64,000 nucleotides of DNA, from positions 1 through 64,000 of the forward strand of contig NZ_JAJQQZ010000005.1 of assembly GCF_021729015.1 (NCBI RefSeq), given 5' to 3'. The position numbers and the translations under genes were made by a program. The DNA is from Halobacterium rubrum. GTDB taxonomy: Archaea; Halobacteriota; Halobacteria; Halobacteriales; Halobacteriaceae. Of this stretch, positions 34,715-42,979 are shown in pieces. The notes under the pieces were generated by a model. That model saw nothing but the letters and a program-made list of their open reading frames with translations. It was not told where the DNA came from and made no database searches. Within the stretch, counting starts at the first letter, position 1. Each line of letters begins with the position of its first letter.

Positions 34715-35470
34715 CTAGTACCCACGGTCGGGGTTCTGTTCCATTTCGGTAGACAACTTGAGTGGAAGGCTCTGCGGCAGGTCCGAGACTTTCGCGGGGT
34801 CGACTGCACGACGGACGCGACGGATGGTGATAGCGTCCGTATCCGAATGCTGGCCTGCCGAGGAATACGTGAAGAGGAGGTCAGCGGAACGGACTGCGTA
34901 CCGGCTTCCATCGCTGAGAGGCGAAGTTTCGTCGAGGAACACGAGGACCGCGGTCTGGTGGGTGTCGGCGAAACTGCGAAGGGCAGAAATCGTGTCCACC
35001 ACGGCGTCGTGGCCCCCGGCTGTATCGACGGAGGATAACGAATCGAACACGAGCAGCGAGAGGGAGTCTGCGTCAGACTCTGCGCTAGTACTGGTCGCCT
35101 CCTGATGGTCCGCAGCGGGAGACAACCAGTCCGGAGGAATGGCGTCTGTGGAGGAGGTGAGGTCCGAGGCGTCCACTTGGGTAATCCGGAGCTCTGTCGA
35201 GTCCTCCTGGTTTTCAGCTCCACCCTCTCCGGTTACGGCAGCGGCATCCAGAGATCCGCGGTCGGCAGCGGTTAGTTCAGACCGGACGCGGTCCGGGTCA
35301 CGGTACGTGGTGAGGATGTGTACTCCCGAATTTTCGAGCGCGGCAGAGTACCCGAGAAGGGAGGCCGCGGACGTCGGAGGGGCGGTCAAGACTGTGAGGG
35401 ACCCTGGTGGGAGCCCGCCGCCGATGTCCTCGTCGAGTTTCGGGAGGCCAGTCGAGTAGCCTTCTTCCAT
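34715..35470 (-). CDS. RecA/KaiC-like protein of the pilus cluster
   Basis: A 251-residue protein with a RecA/KaiC-like layout: STGLPKLDEDIGGGLPPGSL start, a degenerate Walker A in LTAPPTSAASLL (no GKT), a Walker B-like LSLLVFDSLSSVD and a strand AVLVFLDE. The lost Lys suggests a pseudo-ATPase. It is divergent from pilB and resembles haloarchaeal KaiC-like proteins near pilus or signalling genes. ATG 35470 lies 27 bases after a TTTTACC box. Confidence 0.6.
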   Translation of the reverse strand: MEEGYSTGLPKLDEDIGGGLPPGSLTVLTAPPTSAASLLGYSAALENSGVHILTTYRDPDRVRSELTAADRGSLDAAAVTGEGGAENQEDSTELRITQVDASDLTSSTDAIPPDWLSPAADHQEATSTSAESDADSLSLLVFDSLSSVDTAGGHDAVVDTISALRSFADTHQTAVLVFLDETSPLSDGSRYAVRSADLLFTYSSAGQHSDTDAITIRRVRRAVDPAKVSDLPQSLPLKLSTEMEQNPDRGY

Positions 35471-35576
35471 ATCTCCCGTTCCCTCGTGCTCCGGTAAAAG
35501 GCGTCTCACCGAATACTGGAGGGGCGTATACCACGCCAGACGGGAGTTTTAAAGGGAGCAGGGCTAATGCGTGCGA

Positions 35577-35682
35577 TGTACCGAGCATCGCTGGCGGCCT
35601 GACCAGCCGCTCACACGGAGCCATCTCCGTGGCCGTGTCTGAACCGCTGACGCGGCGCTCGATACCCGATACCGAGACCACC
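35577..35682 (+). promoter_or_regulatory. Structured leader 2 with antisense target site
   Basis: A TATA-like GTTTTAAAG (35546-35554) predicts a leader of about 106 bases. A hairpin GGCGGC/GCCGCT (35593-35611) carries loop CTGACCA. A perfect 7-bp hairpin CACGGAG-CCAT-CTCCGTG (35614-35631) and CCGC-TGAC-GCGG (35644-35655) follow. TACCCGATACCGAGACCA (35663-35680), two bases before ATG, matches the RNA target with 16 of 18 positions. No Shine-Dalgarno sequence is seen. Confidence 0.6.
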
Positions 35683-37437
35683 ATGCCCGACCAACCGGAC
35701 ACCACAGCGTCTGGTTCCGCAGAACAGGCTGCCACAGCGGAGGACGGCCCAACTGAGGGACCTGGCGTACCAGACAGCGAAACTCAGTCGCATAGCGCGG
35801 AGGGGGAGGCTCTCGTCGACGACGTCGACCCCGACGAGTCCGTCCCTCTCGAGGGACACGACCTCACCACGACTCGGTCGCGAAGCTACCTCCTGGCGTT
35901 CAGAGAGGAAGAGGCTGAAACGCTCTCCGAGGACCAGTACAGTCTCGAAACGAGGTACTGGCTCAATCGGCCATTCGCGTACGCGGCCATCTTCCGCGAC
36001 GAGACGACCAACGAGCTCACGTACCGAGTCGTCGAGCCGGACCTGGACGAGCACGAAGCCAAGCTCTACCAAGACCTCGAGAACCAACTGACCGACCGGC
36101 TGCTGTACCAGGTCCCCGCCGACGAGGACATCGACCGGGCGGCCACGCTGGAAGCGCAGGCCCGCGAAGTTGTCCAGGGGCTCGCAGGGTTCAGCGTCGC
36201 GGACCCATCCTTCGAGAAGGTCCTGTACTACCTGCACCGGAACCTGCTGGCGTCCCGCTACGGTCGAATCGACCCGCTGATGCAGGACCCACACATCGAG
36301 GAGATCTCCGCGGACGGCCCCGGCGTCTGCGTCTACATCTACCACCGCGAGTACGAGAACCTCGCGACGAACATCGTCTACGAGGAGGACGAACTGGACC
36401 GGTTCATCCACCAGATTGCCCAGCGGGCAGGGAACGACATCTCTACCGCGCATCCGACGGAAGGCATGTCGCTCCCCGACGGCTCCCGAGTGCAGCTCTC
36501 ACTGGACGACATCTCGCCCCGAGGGGCGAACTACACCGTCCGGAAGCACGCGGAAGACCCGTTCACGCCGGTTGAGCTCATCGACCTCGGGACATTCAGC
36601 GTCGACCAGATGGCCCACCTCTGGCTGCTCATCGAGAACGGATACTCCGGGCTCATCACCGGCGGGACGGGGTCGGGGAAGACGGCGACCCTGAACGCGC
36701 TCACCATGTTCATCCCGCCGGGCGAGAAGGTCGTCTCACTCGAGGACACCAGAGAGCTCCAGATTCCCCAAGACAACCTCGTGTCGCTCCTGACGCGAGA
36801 GGGGTATGCCCACGAAGCAGAGGCTGAAATCGGGATGTACGACCTGCTGGAGAACGCCCTGCGGAAACGGCCAGAGTACCTCATCGTCGGCGAGGTCCGT
36901 GGCGAAGAAGCCCGAGACATGTTCCAGGCGATGAACACCGGCCACACGACGTTCTCCACCGTTCACGCCGACAGTCTCGAGTCTGCATTCAGCCGTCTCC
37001 TGAACGAGCCGATGGCTGTCGAACGGCCACTCGTGTCGGAGTTAGGGTTCCTCGCGGTGCAGACGAAGCTGAACGCAGATGGGAGTGATGAAGGAGCCCG
37101 CCGAACCCGGCGGAACCAGTCCATCTACGAGATCAAGCGGCTGGACCCGGACACGAACAGTATCAACCACCGGCGGGTCTACGAGTGGGATGAAGCGTCC
37201 GACACCATCAATCAGGTGGCGGATAGCTACCATCGAGACAGCCTTCGCGAGCAGGGCCGCGACCCCGACGAGTCGTTCGAGGCGCGTCGACGGCTACTCT
37301 CGCATCTCGTCGACGAGGGCATCACCGAGTACGAGCACGTCGCCACGGCGATTCGGAGCTTCATGCGCGCCCCGGGCGTTGTGTCCAAACAGGTAGAGCG
37401 CGGCGAACTGGACTTCGACGCGCTGGAGGACCTCTGA
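35683..37437 (+). CDS. PilB-like type II/IV secretion ATPase
   Basis: A 584-residue ATPase of the archaeal pilus/TadA family. It has Walker A ITGGTGSGKTATLNA (about residue 325), an Asp box VVSLEDTRELQ, Walker B EYLIVGEVRGEEARDMF and a His box MNTGHTTFSTVHADS. An acidic disordered N-terminus of about 70 residues precedes the N-domain. It powers pilus assembly with the PilC protein encoded directly after it (TGATG overlap). ATG 35683 is chosen because the conserved leader ends there. Confidence 0.9.
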   Translation: MPDQPDTTASGSAEQAATAEDGPTEGPGVPDSETQSHSAEGEALVDDVDPDESVPLEGHDLTTTRSRSYLLAFREEEAETLSEDQYSLETRYWLNRPFAYAAIFRDETTNELTYRVVEPDLDEHEAKLYQDLENQLTDRLLYQVPADEDIDRAATLEAQAREVVQGLAGFSVADPSFEKVLYYLHRNLLASRYGRIDPLMQDPHIEEISADGPGVCVYIYHREYENLATNIVYEEDELDRFIHQIAQRAGNDISTAHPTEGMSLPDGSRVQLSLDDISPRGANYTVRKHAEDPFTPVELIDLGTFSVDQMAHLWLLIENGYSGLITGGTGSGKTATLNALTMFIPPGEKVVSLEDTRELQIPQDNLVSLLTREGYAHEAEAEIGMYDLLENALRKRPEYLIVGEVRGEEARDMFQAMNTGHTTFSTVHADSLESAFSRLLNEPMAVERPLVSELGFLAVQTKLNADGSDEGARRTRRNQSIYEIKRLDPDTNSINHRRVYEWDEASDTINQVADSYHRDSLREQGRDPDESFEARRRLLSHLVDEGITEYEHVATAIRSFMRAPGVVSKQVERGELDFDALEDL

Positions 37438-39815
37438 TGTCCGGAGACGACCCTCCCCACATCGGGGGTGACTCATCCGGTTCGGAGGAGGCTCCACCGC
37501 GCGACGACGAGGAAACATCGGAGGGCGGTCAACCGGCGGGCGGCGACGAGACTGCCATTGACGGGGGAGACGGCCATCCGAATCGGGTTGGCGGTCAGGC
37601 TGCCGTGGCAGCCGAGTTCCGAGCGTTGGGCGACTCCGAGGAGGTAGCCGGATTCCGGCCCGGCGAACAGACCCGTGTCGAGTGGCTGCTCGAGCGTGCC
37701 TTGGACGTCAGCGACCGTCTGCACTCCACCGACGACCAGAGCGACCTGGACCAGTGGGCGTACCGGACCTTCAGCGGGTTCTTTCGGGACCACGAGACGT
37801 GGTTCGCGTCCACTGAGCGAGCGGTCAAGCAGGCGCGGATGGACGAGTCCTACGACTTCTACCTGGCGCGGGCGACGATGCTCACCCTCATCGCAGCCGG
37901 CATGGGCGGCCTTCTGGGCGGCATCTTCGCCACGCTGCTCCACTTCTCAGGCCTGAACCCCCTCTACTCCGCTGTCGCCGTACCTGCTTCAGTCGAATCT
38001 GTCACCAGTCTCCTACGCGTGCCCCTGGCGGGGTTCCTCGTGGTCGCAGTCACCGCGCTCACGTTCGCCGTCCCAACGGGCACACTCCTACTGTATCTCC
38101 CCAGGATTCGAGCAGACAAACGCGGCCGGCAAATCGACATGCTGCTGCCCCAGGCCGTGACGTACATCTACGCGCTCTCCCAGGGGAGCCTCACCATCCC
38201 CGCCATCGTTCGGAAACTCGCCGGCGACGAGGAAGCCTACGGCGAGATCGCGGTCGAGTTCCAGAGTGTCGTCAACAACATGGACTACCTCGGGGCGGAC
38301 CTTCGCGAGGCTCTCCACAGGACGAGAGACGCAACGCCGAGTGACGAGCTCGCGGAGTTGTTCTCCGACCTCAGTTCCATCGTCGAGAGCGGCGGTGGGG
38401 CGACCAGCTATCTGGCGCAGAAGACGGAGAGCTACCAGCGACGTGCCCGCCGCCAGAAGGACAGCCACATCGAGCGAATCGACACGGTCGGCCAATTCTA
38501 CATCGTTGCGGGAGTCATTTTCCCGCTGCTCGTCATGTCCACGTTCCTCGTCCTGTCTGCAATCACGCAGCAGGGCCTCTACCGCGTCTACATCATCATC
38601 TACCTCGGCCTCCCGTTCATCTCTGCGCTCTTCATCGTGTTCTTGGACACGACCGGCACGGACGACCAGACGACGTCGCCGACCCTAACGACGGGTTCTG
38701 GCGGCGTCACCCCGTCTGAAATCGAGAAGCGGTTAGAAGGCCACGCTAACGACGAGGGGCGTGGGTCGAGAGGCACGTCGACGGACGGCGGATACCATCG
38801 ACCCGTTCGCTCTCGTACCGACGGCCACTCCGGGTCCCTGAGCCCAGTCGAGCGTTCTGGCCTCATAGAACTGTATTCCGCACTGCGGAAGCGACACCTC
38901 TTATCGGTGCTTCGAGAGCCAGTCGACGCGGTTCGAGAGTACCCGCCATACTCGCTTCTGGTCACAGTTCCAGTTGCAGGCCTCTGGCTTCTCGCCATGA
39001 GCGTCCTCGGCATCAGCACACCGACGCCGGCGGCGTTCCTCACGAGTCCCGTCTACACGACTACCCTCAGTGCCCTGATTCCACTGTTCGTGGCGCTGAC
39101 GCCGCTCTCGTACTACCACGAGCGACAAGCTCGTCGACAGCGGAAGGTCAACAAGCAACTCCCGAACGTCCTCGATAAACTCGCGTCGGCTAGCGACCGC
39201 GGGGATTCCGTCACCGAGAACCTGCGGACGGTAGCGGAGTCATCGGACACGTATCTCACCCGGGAGTTGGAAGCGACCTACAACGAGCTCGCCGGATGGA
39301 GCGTGTCATTCGAGGACGCGATGACCAGACTCGCAAACCGCGTGAAGAACCCGCGGCTCTCTCGGGTCGTGAACCTCCTTCTCGAGGCCAACACGGCCTC
39401 CGGGAGAGTGAACGACGTGTTGGAAGTCGCTGCCTCAGACGTCAAAACGGCGTTCGCCGTCGAGGAGGAACGTCGGAAGAAGACGCGGACGCACATCGTT
39501 ATCGCCATCTTCGGGAACAGCGTGTTCCTTCTGATCTCGATTGTCCTGGTCGTGGTGATGCTCCCGGCGCTCTCGAACGCGGCCGAGGCCACCCCGAATG
39601 CCGTGCAGGCCGGGGCTGGAGCCGCCAGCGCCCTTCCGTTCCAACAGGGCGTTTCCCCAATCGAGTTCAAATTGCTGTTCTACCACGGCGCCCTCTTCCA
39701 GGCGTTGTTCTCCGGGCTCGTCGCCGGGAAAATCGGATACGACAACGTCCTCTCCGGCCTGAAAATATCACTCCCACAGCTACTGCTCGTCGAGGGGGTG
39801 TTCCTCCTACTATGA
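37437..39815 (+). CDS. PilC-like pilus platform protein, two T2SF domains
   Basis: A 792-residue membrane protein with two T2SF modules (about residues 230-380 and 575-690), each followed by hydrophobic helices, as in haloarchaeal PilC. Helices are visible at about 145-220, 355-395, 500-560 and 690-792. It should form the inner-membrane platform for PilB and the pilin. The acidic N-terminal 100 residues are disordered. Start and stop overlap with both neighbours (TGATG, ATGA). Confidence 0.85.
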   Translation: MSGDDPPHIGGDSSGSEEAPPRDDEETSEGGQPAGGDETAIDGGDGHPNRVGGQAAVAAEFRALGDSEEVAGFRPGEQTRVEWLLERALDVSDRLHSTDDQSDLDQWAYRTFSGFFRDHETWFASTERAVKQARMDESYDFYLARATMLTLIAAGMGGLLGGIFATLLHFSGLNPLYSAVAVPASVESVTSLLRVPLAGFLVVAVTALTFAVPTGTLLLYLPRIRADKRGRQIDMLLPQAVTYIYALSQGSLTIPAIVRKLAGDEEAYGEIAVEFQSVVNNMDYLGADLREALHRTRDATPSDELAELFSDLSSIVESGGGATSYLAQKTESYQRRARRQKDSHIERIDTVGQFYIVAGVIFPLLVMSTFLVLSAITQQGLYRVYIIIYLGLPFISALFIVFLDTTGTDDQTTSPTLTTGSGGVTPSEIEKRLEGHANDEGRGSRGTSTDGGYHRPVRSRTDGHSGSLSPVERSGLIELYSALRKRHLLSVLREPVDAVREYPPYSLLVTVPVAGLWLLAMSVLGISTPTPAAFLTSPVYTTTLSALIPLFVALTPLSYYHERQARRQRKVNKQLPNVLDKLASASDRGDSVTENLRTVAESSDTYLTRELEATYNELAGWSVSFEDAMTRLANRVKNPRLSRVVNLLLEANTASGRVNDVLEVAASDVKTAFAVEEERRKKTRTHIVIAIFGNSVFLLISIVLVVVMLPALSNAAEATPNAVQAGAGAASALPFQQGVSPIEFKLLFYHGALFQALFSGLVAGKIGYDNVLSGLKISLPQLLLVEGVFLLL

Positions 39816-41176
39816 CTCTTCCGTGGCCCCTTCAGCACCGCAACGACCGGAAAGCACGAACCTCCGACACGGAGACTGAAATGTCCAAACACGACCGTTC
39901 CATCGAACTTCGACCACCCGCACTGTTCAGTGAAGACAAGCGCCCCCAGGAGGCAAGTCGTGGCCAGGTGGTGATGCTGGGTATCGTGCTGCTTGCACTC
40001 ATCCTCGCAGCAGTCTACGCGATAGCTCAGTCGACGGTTGCGCCACAGGTCCGCGAGACCACCGAGTACAACCACGCCATCGACACGCTCTCCGATATGC
40101 AGTCCCTGCAGGTAGACACGATTTCCGCAGCAGACACGGGCTCTCTCCAGGGGTCTATCGTCAAGATGGGGGCGACCTATCCGTTCAAATTCCTGTTCAT
40201 CCACTCGACCGACCCGACAGGGACCATCAAAACGACCGAATCGAAGCCACTGTCCATCGAAAATGCCGTCGCGAGAGACAACGAGACGGCGGACTATATC
40301 GACGGTCGGGAACTCGTTTACCAGTCCGTCGGTCTCAGATATTCGCCAGACTACTCCGAGTACCGGTCAGCGCCGGACCTCGAAATCACGCCGAGCGGAG
40401 TCCTCTATGCCGACCATCCCTCCACACGGAAGGTAATCAACGAGCCGGCTATCGTCGATGGCCGCACCATCTCGCTGACGGCGACCGACGGCGAGCTCTA
40501 CTCGTCGCAAGGGCTGCCCCAGATGATGCACGTCATGCCGCTCAGTACCTCGTCGACGACCGTCCGCGTGACGAACGAGACGGACGCCTCCCCGGTCACG
40601 GTCACGATGGATACCGAGCTCAACCTGAGCACCTGGCGGCAAATCCTCAAGGGAGAGATCGACAGCGACACCTCCCGAACGAACCCGAGATCTGACAGCG
40701 ACTCGCAGTACATCGCAGAGGTCGACAAGAGCGGAGAGACGCTGGAACTGGTGTTCGAGACCGGCGAGAGCTACCTCTTGGAACTCTCGAAACTGGGGTT
40801 CAAGCGCGCCTCGCAGCCCACGCTCAGTGAGGCGTCACAGCCGAACGTCACCTACCTGACCGCGGAAAGCGACCAGGACCCGACGGTCGTCGAGAACAAC
40901 ACGGTGGAGTTGGCCGTTGAGGTGCGGGACTCGATGAATAACCCCGTCAGCGACGTGAAGGTGAGCGCCTCCGCACCGGCCGGAGACATCTCCCGGCCCG
41001 CGAAACTCTCCGGGACGGACGGCGAGGTGCGATTCGAGTACACCGCGCCGGAGATTATCGCGGACACCTCAGTGAAGGATTCCGAGACCTACCAGGTGAC
41101 GACCCAGATTGGCGTCGGCAGTGGGACACAGGTCGTCGTCGTGTTCGAGGTGCAGGTCCAGAACTCGTACAACTAG
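39812..41176 (+). CDS. Pseudopilin-like secreted protein with Ig-like domain
   Basis: A 454-residue protein. A pilin-like helix after a charged start (RGQVVMLGIVLLALILAAVY, about residues 50-72) is followed by a beta-rich outer region with N-glycosylation sites. A C-terminal bacterial Ig-like/invasin-type domain (ELAVEVRDSMNNPVSDVKVS, then DGEVRFEYTAP) closes it. It is translationally coupled to PilC (ATGA) and is probably a minor subunit or tip of the same pilus. Confidence 0.65.
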   Translation: MTLPWPLQHRNDRKARTSDTETEMSKHDRSIELRPPALFSEDKRPQEASRGQVVMLGIVLLALILAAVYAIAQSTVAPQVRETTEYNHAIDTLSDMQSLQVDTISAADTGSLQGSIVKMGATYPFKFLFIHSTDPTGTIKTTESKPLSIENAVARDNETADYIDGRELVYQSVGLRYSPDYSEYRSAPDLEITPSGVLYADHPSTRKVINEPAIVDGRTISLTATDGELYSSQGLPQMMHVMPLSTSSTTVRVTNETDASPVTVTMDTELNLSTWRQILKGEIDSDTSRTNPRSDSDSQYIAEVDKSGETLELVFETGESYLLELSKLGFKRASQPTLSEASQPNVTYLTAESDQDPTVVENNTVELAVEVRDSMNNPVSDVKVSASAPAGDISRPAKLSGTDGEVRFEYTAPEIIADTSVKDSETYQVTTQIGVGSGTQVVVVFEVQVQNSYN

Positions 41177-41199
41177 ATACGATTCCGATTCAACTATCA

Positions 41200-41844
41200 A
41201 TGATACAAAATTCGCTTTCATCGGCCGTGAACCGGCTCAAGACCACCGGAGCGCAATCCGCCGTCATCGGGAGACTCTTCGGTCGAGGCAGTGATGCTGA
41301 TAGCGCCGAGGCAAGCCAGCAGGACGGCGCTGCGGCAGGGATTGCTGCCGACCGCCTGAACACACCGATTGACCCTGGGACCGTTCAGCTCGCCCAGCAG
41401 CACGCCAGAGGCGTCCTCGGAGAAGAGGACCGGTCGCTCGTGGAGCTCTTGAACGCCATCCAGAGCTACGTGGAACAACACGAGTACCGAGACCGCCCCG
41501 GCAACGCGTTCTATGAAAAGCTACTCGCAGACTTCAACGACCCAGAGTCACTCAGAGAGCCGCTCTACGCGAGCGATGACGAACTCCTATTCGTCGTCGG
41601 AGCCGACGGGTGGGCCGCCATCTCCGAGGAGCTTCGGCTGAACACCCGTGAAGAGAAAGCCGTCCGCGACGCGCACCAACTGTACGCTCGGGAACGCGGT
41701 CTCGAGGAGTATAGCTCGCTGGTCTGTGTGATGGCGGTGTCGATTGAGCCAGCGCGAGTCGCTGAAATCGTGACCCGAACCACGCCGGAACTGGAGACGG
41801 AGGACCTCTCTGTGAACGCGCGAGAGCAGGCCGCCAGTCTCTAG
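41200..41844 (+). CDS. Soluble helical protein of the pilus operon
   Basis: A 214-residue protein, helical, with no membrane segments or known motif (ELLFVVGADGWAAISEELRL...). It follows the pseudopilin gene by 23 bases and is likely the last gene of the pilB operon. A cytoplasmic accessory role is possible. Confidence 0.5.
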   Translation: MIQNSLSSAVNRLKTTGAQSAVIGRLFGRGSDADSAEASQQDGAAAGIAADRLNTPIDPGTVQLAQQHARGVLGEEDRSLVELLNAIQSYVEQHEYRDRPGNAFYEKLLADFNDPESLREPLYASDDELLFVVGADGWAAISEELRLNTREEKAVRDAHQLYARERGLEEYSSLVCVMAVSIEPARVAEIVTRTTPELETEDLSVNAREQAASL

Positions 41845-41967
41845 TCGTTTTCTTCGTTCCGTCCGTCTCTGGTGGACGCCTCCACGTCATAGAACCTGCC
41901 GTACAAGCGGATTCTAGCGGCTGACCCTCCCCAAATTATTTATCCGGCGTGTGGGTAACTAAGGGTA

Positions 41968-42128
41968 TCCCACGAATGGGACGGCGGCAACCGGTCGACG
42001 AACAGACCGGGAGGGTCTGACCACCCCTCGCCGTCGCCCTATGCTGGGTCGACCACGGGCGAGGTCCCGGGTCGAGAGCCCCCGACCGGGCTCATGCGGA
42101 GACCGACACCCGATACCCGATACCACAC
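41968..42128 (+). promoter_or_regulatory. Structured leader 3 with antisense target site
   Basis: TTATTTATCC (41937-41946) is the TATA-like box, predicting a leader of about 160 bases. GGG-ACGGCG (41978-41986) pairs with CGCCGT and CCC (42029-42039), enclosing CCGGTC/GACCGG (41991-42010) and GAGGG..CCCTC (42011-42029) with loop core CTGACCA: a three-way junction. A further GTCG/CGAC hairpin follows near 42070. ACCCGATACC-C-GATACCA (42108-42125), three bases before ATG 42129, matches the RNA target with one bulged C. Confidence 0.6.
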
Positions 42129-42515
42129 ATGAAGCGCAAGCACGCGCGCCTCTACCAGTACCAGCTAGATTGGCTGGCTTCAGAGGCCCCTGACTCGTTC
42201 AACCTCTCCGGATACGTCCGAGAGGTCCTAGATGCCGTCATCCCTCCTGGGTGCATCCCACCCGACCGGTTACCCAAGTCAGAGCAGGTCACTCCGGACC
42301 TCTGGTACCAGGAACAAGGCTGGGCAACGCTATCCACCAGCCGCCGGCATCTGACACTCCTCGATTACCAGAAATCCTGGGTCGAGAGCAATACAGAGTT
42401 CTTCTGGAGCCAATACATCCGAGACCGTCTTGACGAACGGGTAGACGACCGCAGCATCCCCGACAAGCGGCAGGACTGGCGCTCCATCGCAGACAACCCA
42501 ATCATCAACCAATGA
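42129..42515 (+). CDS. Small protein with an internal duplication
   Basis: A 128-residue protein made of two similar units: LYQYQLDWLASEAPDSFNLS-GYVREVLD (about 8-35) and LLDYQKSWVESNTEFFWSQ-YIRDRLDERV (about 74-102). Each unit looks like strand-helix-helix and might be a ribbon-helix-helix-like DNA-binding fold, which would fit an autoregulator or relaxosome component. It is first in the T4SS operon. No known family was recognised. Confidence 0.5.
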   Translation: MKRKHARLYQYQLDWLASEAPDSFNLSGYVREVLDAVIPPGCIPPDRLPKSEQVTPDLWYQEQGWATLSTSRRHLTLLDYQKSWVESNTEFFWSQYIRDRLDERVDDRSIPDKRQDWRSIADNPIINQ

Positions 42516-42949
42516 CGAAACCCGAATCCGACAGCACTGGCACCGAAGAATCGACCAAGAGACGGGTTCTCCCCGGCCCCCTCAGTTCCACCTGGACCTT
42601 CCTCCTGTTCGGTATCCTCTCACTGATGGTCGTCGCCGAACCAGTTTCGGCACAGACCCAGGCTGGAGGTGGCCTATGTGGCACGGAGGGCGGTCAAAGC
42701 CTGATCAACGGCATCATCCGTTTCGTCACCTCCGTCGGCCTTATCGGTGGGTTCCTCTCCTGGCAAGGGACCAACCTTCTGGGTATCTTCTCGTTCACTC
42801 AGGAGGCCAAGAAGAAGCTCAAACAGAAGCAGCGCAGCATCGCGAAATACTCCATCCTGTTCATTGCAGGGCCGATTCTCTTCAAGGCCATCTTGTCCGA
42901 GATCGGCATTGGAATCGCCGACTGCATCGATGTCGTCCCGTACTTCTAG
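42512..42949 (+). CDS. VirB2/TrbC-like conjugative pilin candidate
   Basis: A 145-residue protein. The signal peptide-like segment (FLLFGILSLMVVAEPVSAQ) is followed by two membrane helices (about 70-90 and 115-135) joined by a basic loop (EAKKKLKQKQRSIAKYS). This is the layout of VirB2/TrbC pilins. Two Cys (GLCGTE, IADCID) could form a disulfide outside. It overlaps the preceding stop by 4 bases. The call rests on topology and position in the T4SS operon. Confidence 0.5.
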   Translation: MTKPESDSTGTEESTKRRVLPGPLSSTWTFLLFGILSLMVVAEPVSAQTQAGGGLCGTEGGQSLINGIIRFVTSVGLIGGFLSWQGTNLLGIFSFTQEAKKKLKQKQRSIAKYSILFIAGPILFKAILSEIGIGIADCIDVVPYF

Positions 42950-42979
42950 AGGTCGCCTTCCCCCACCATCGAGAATACC

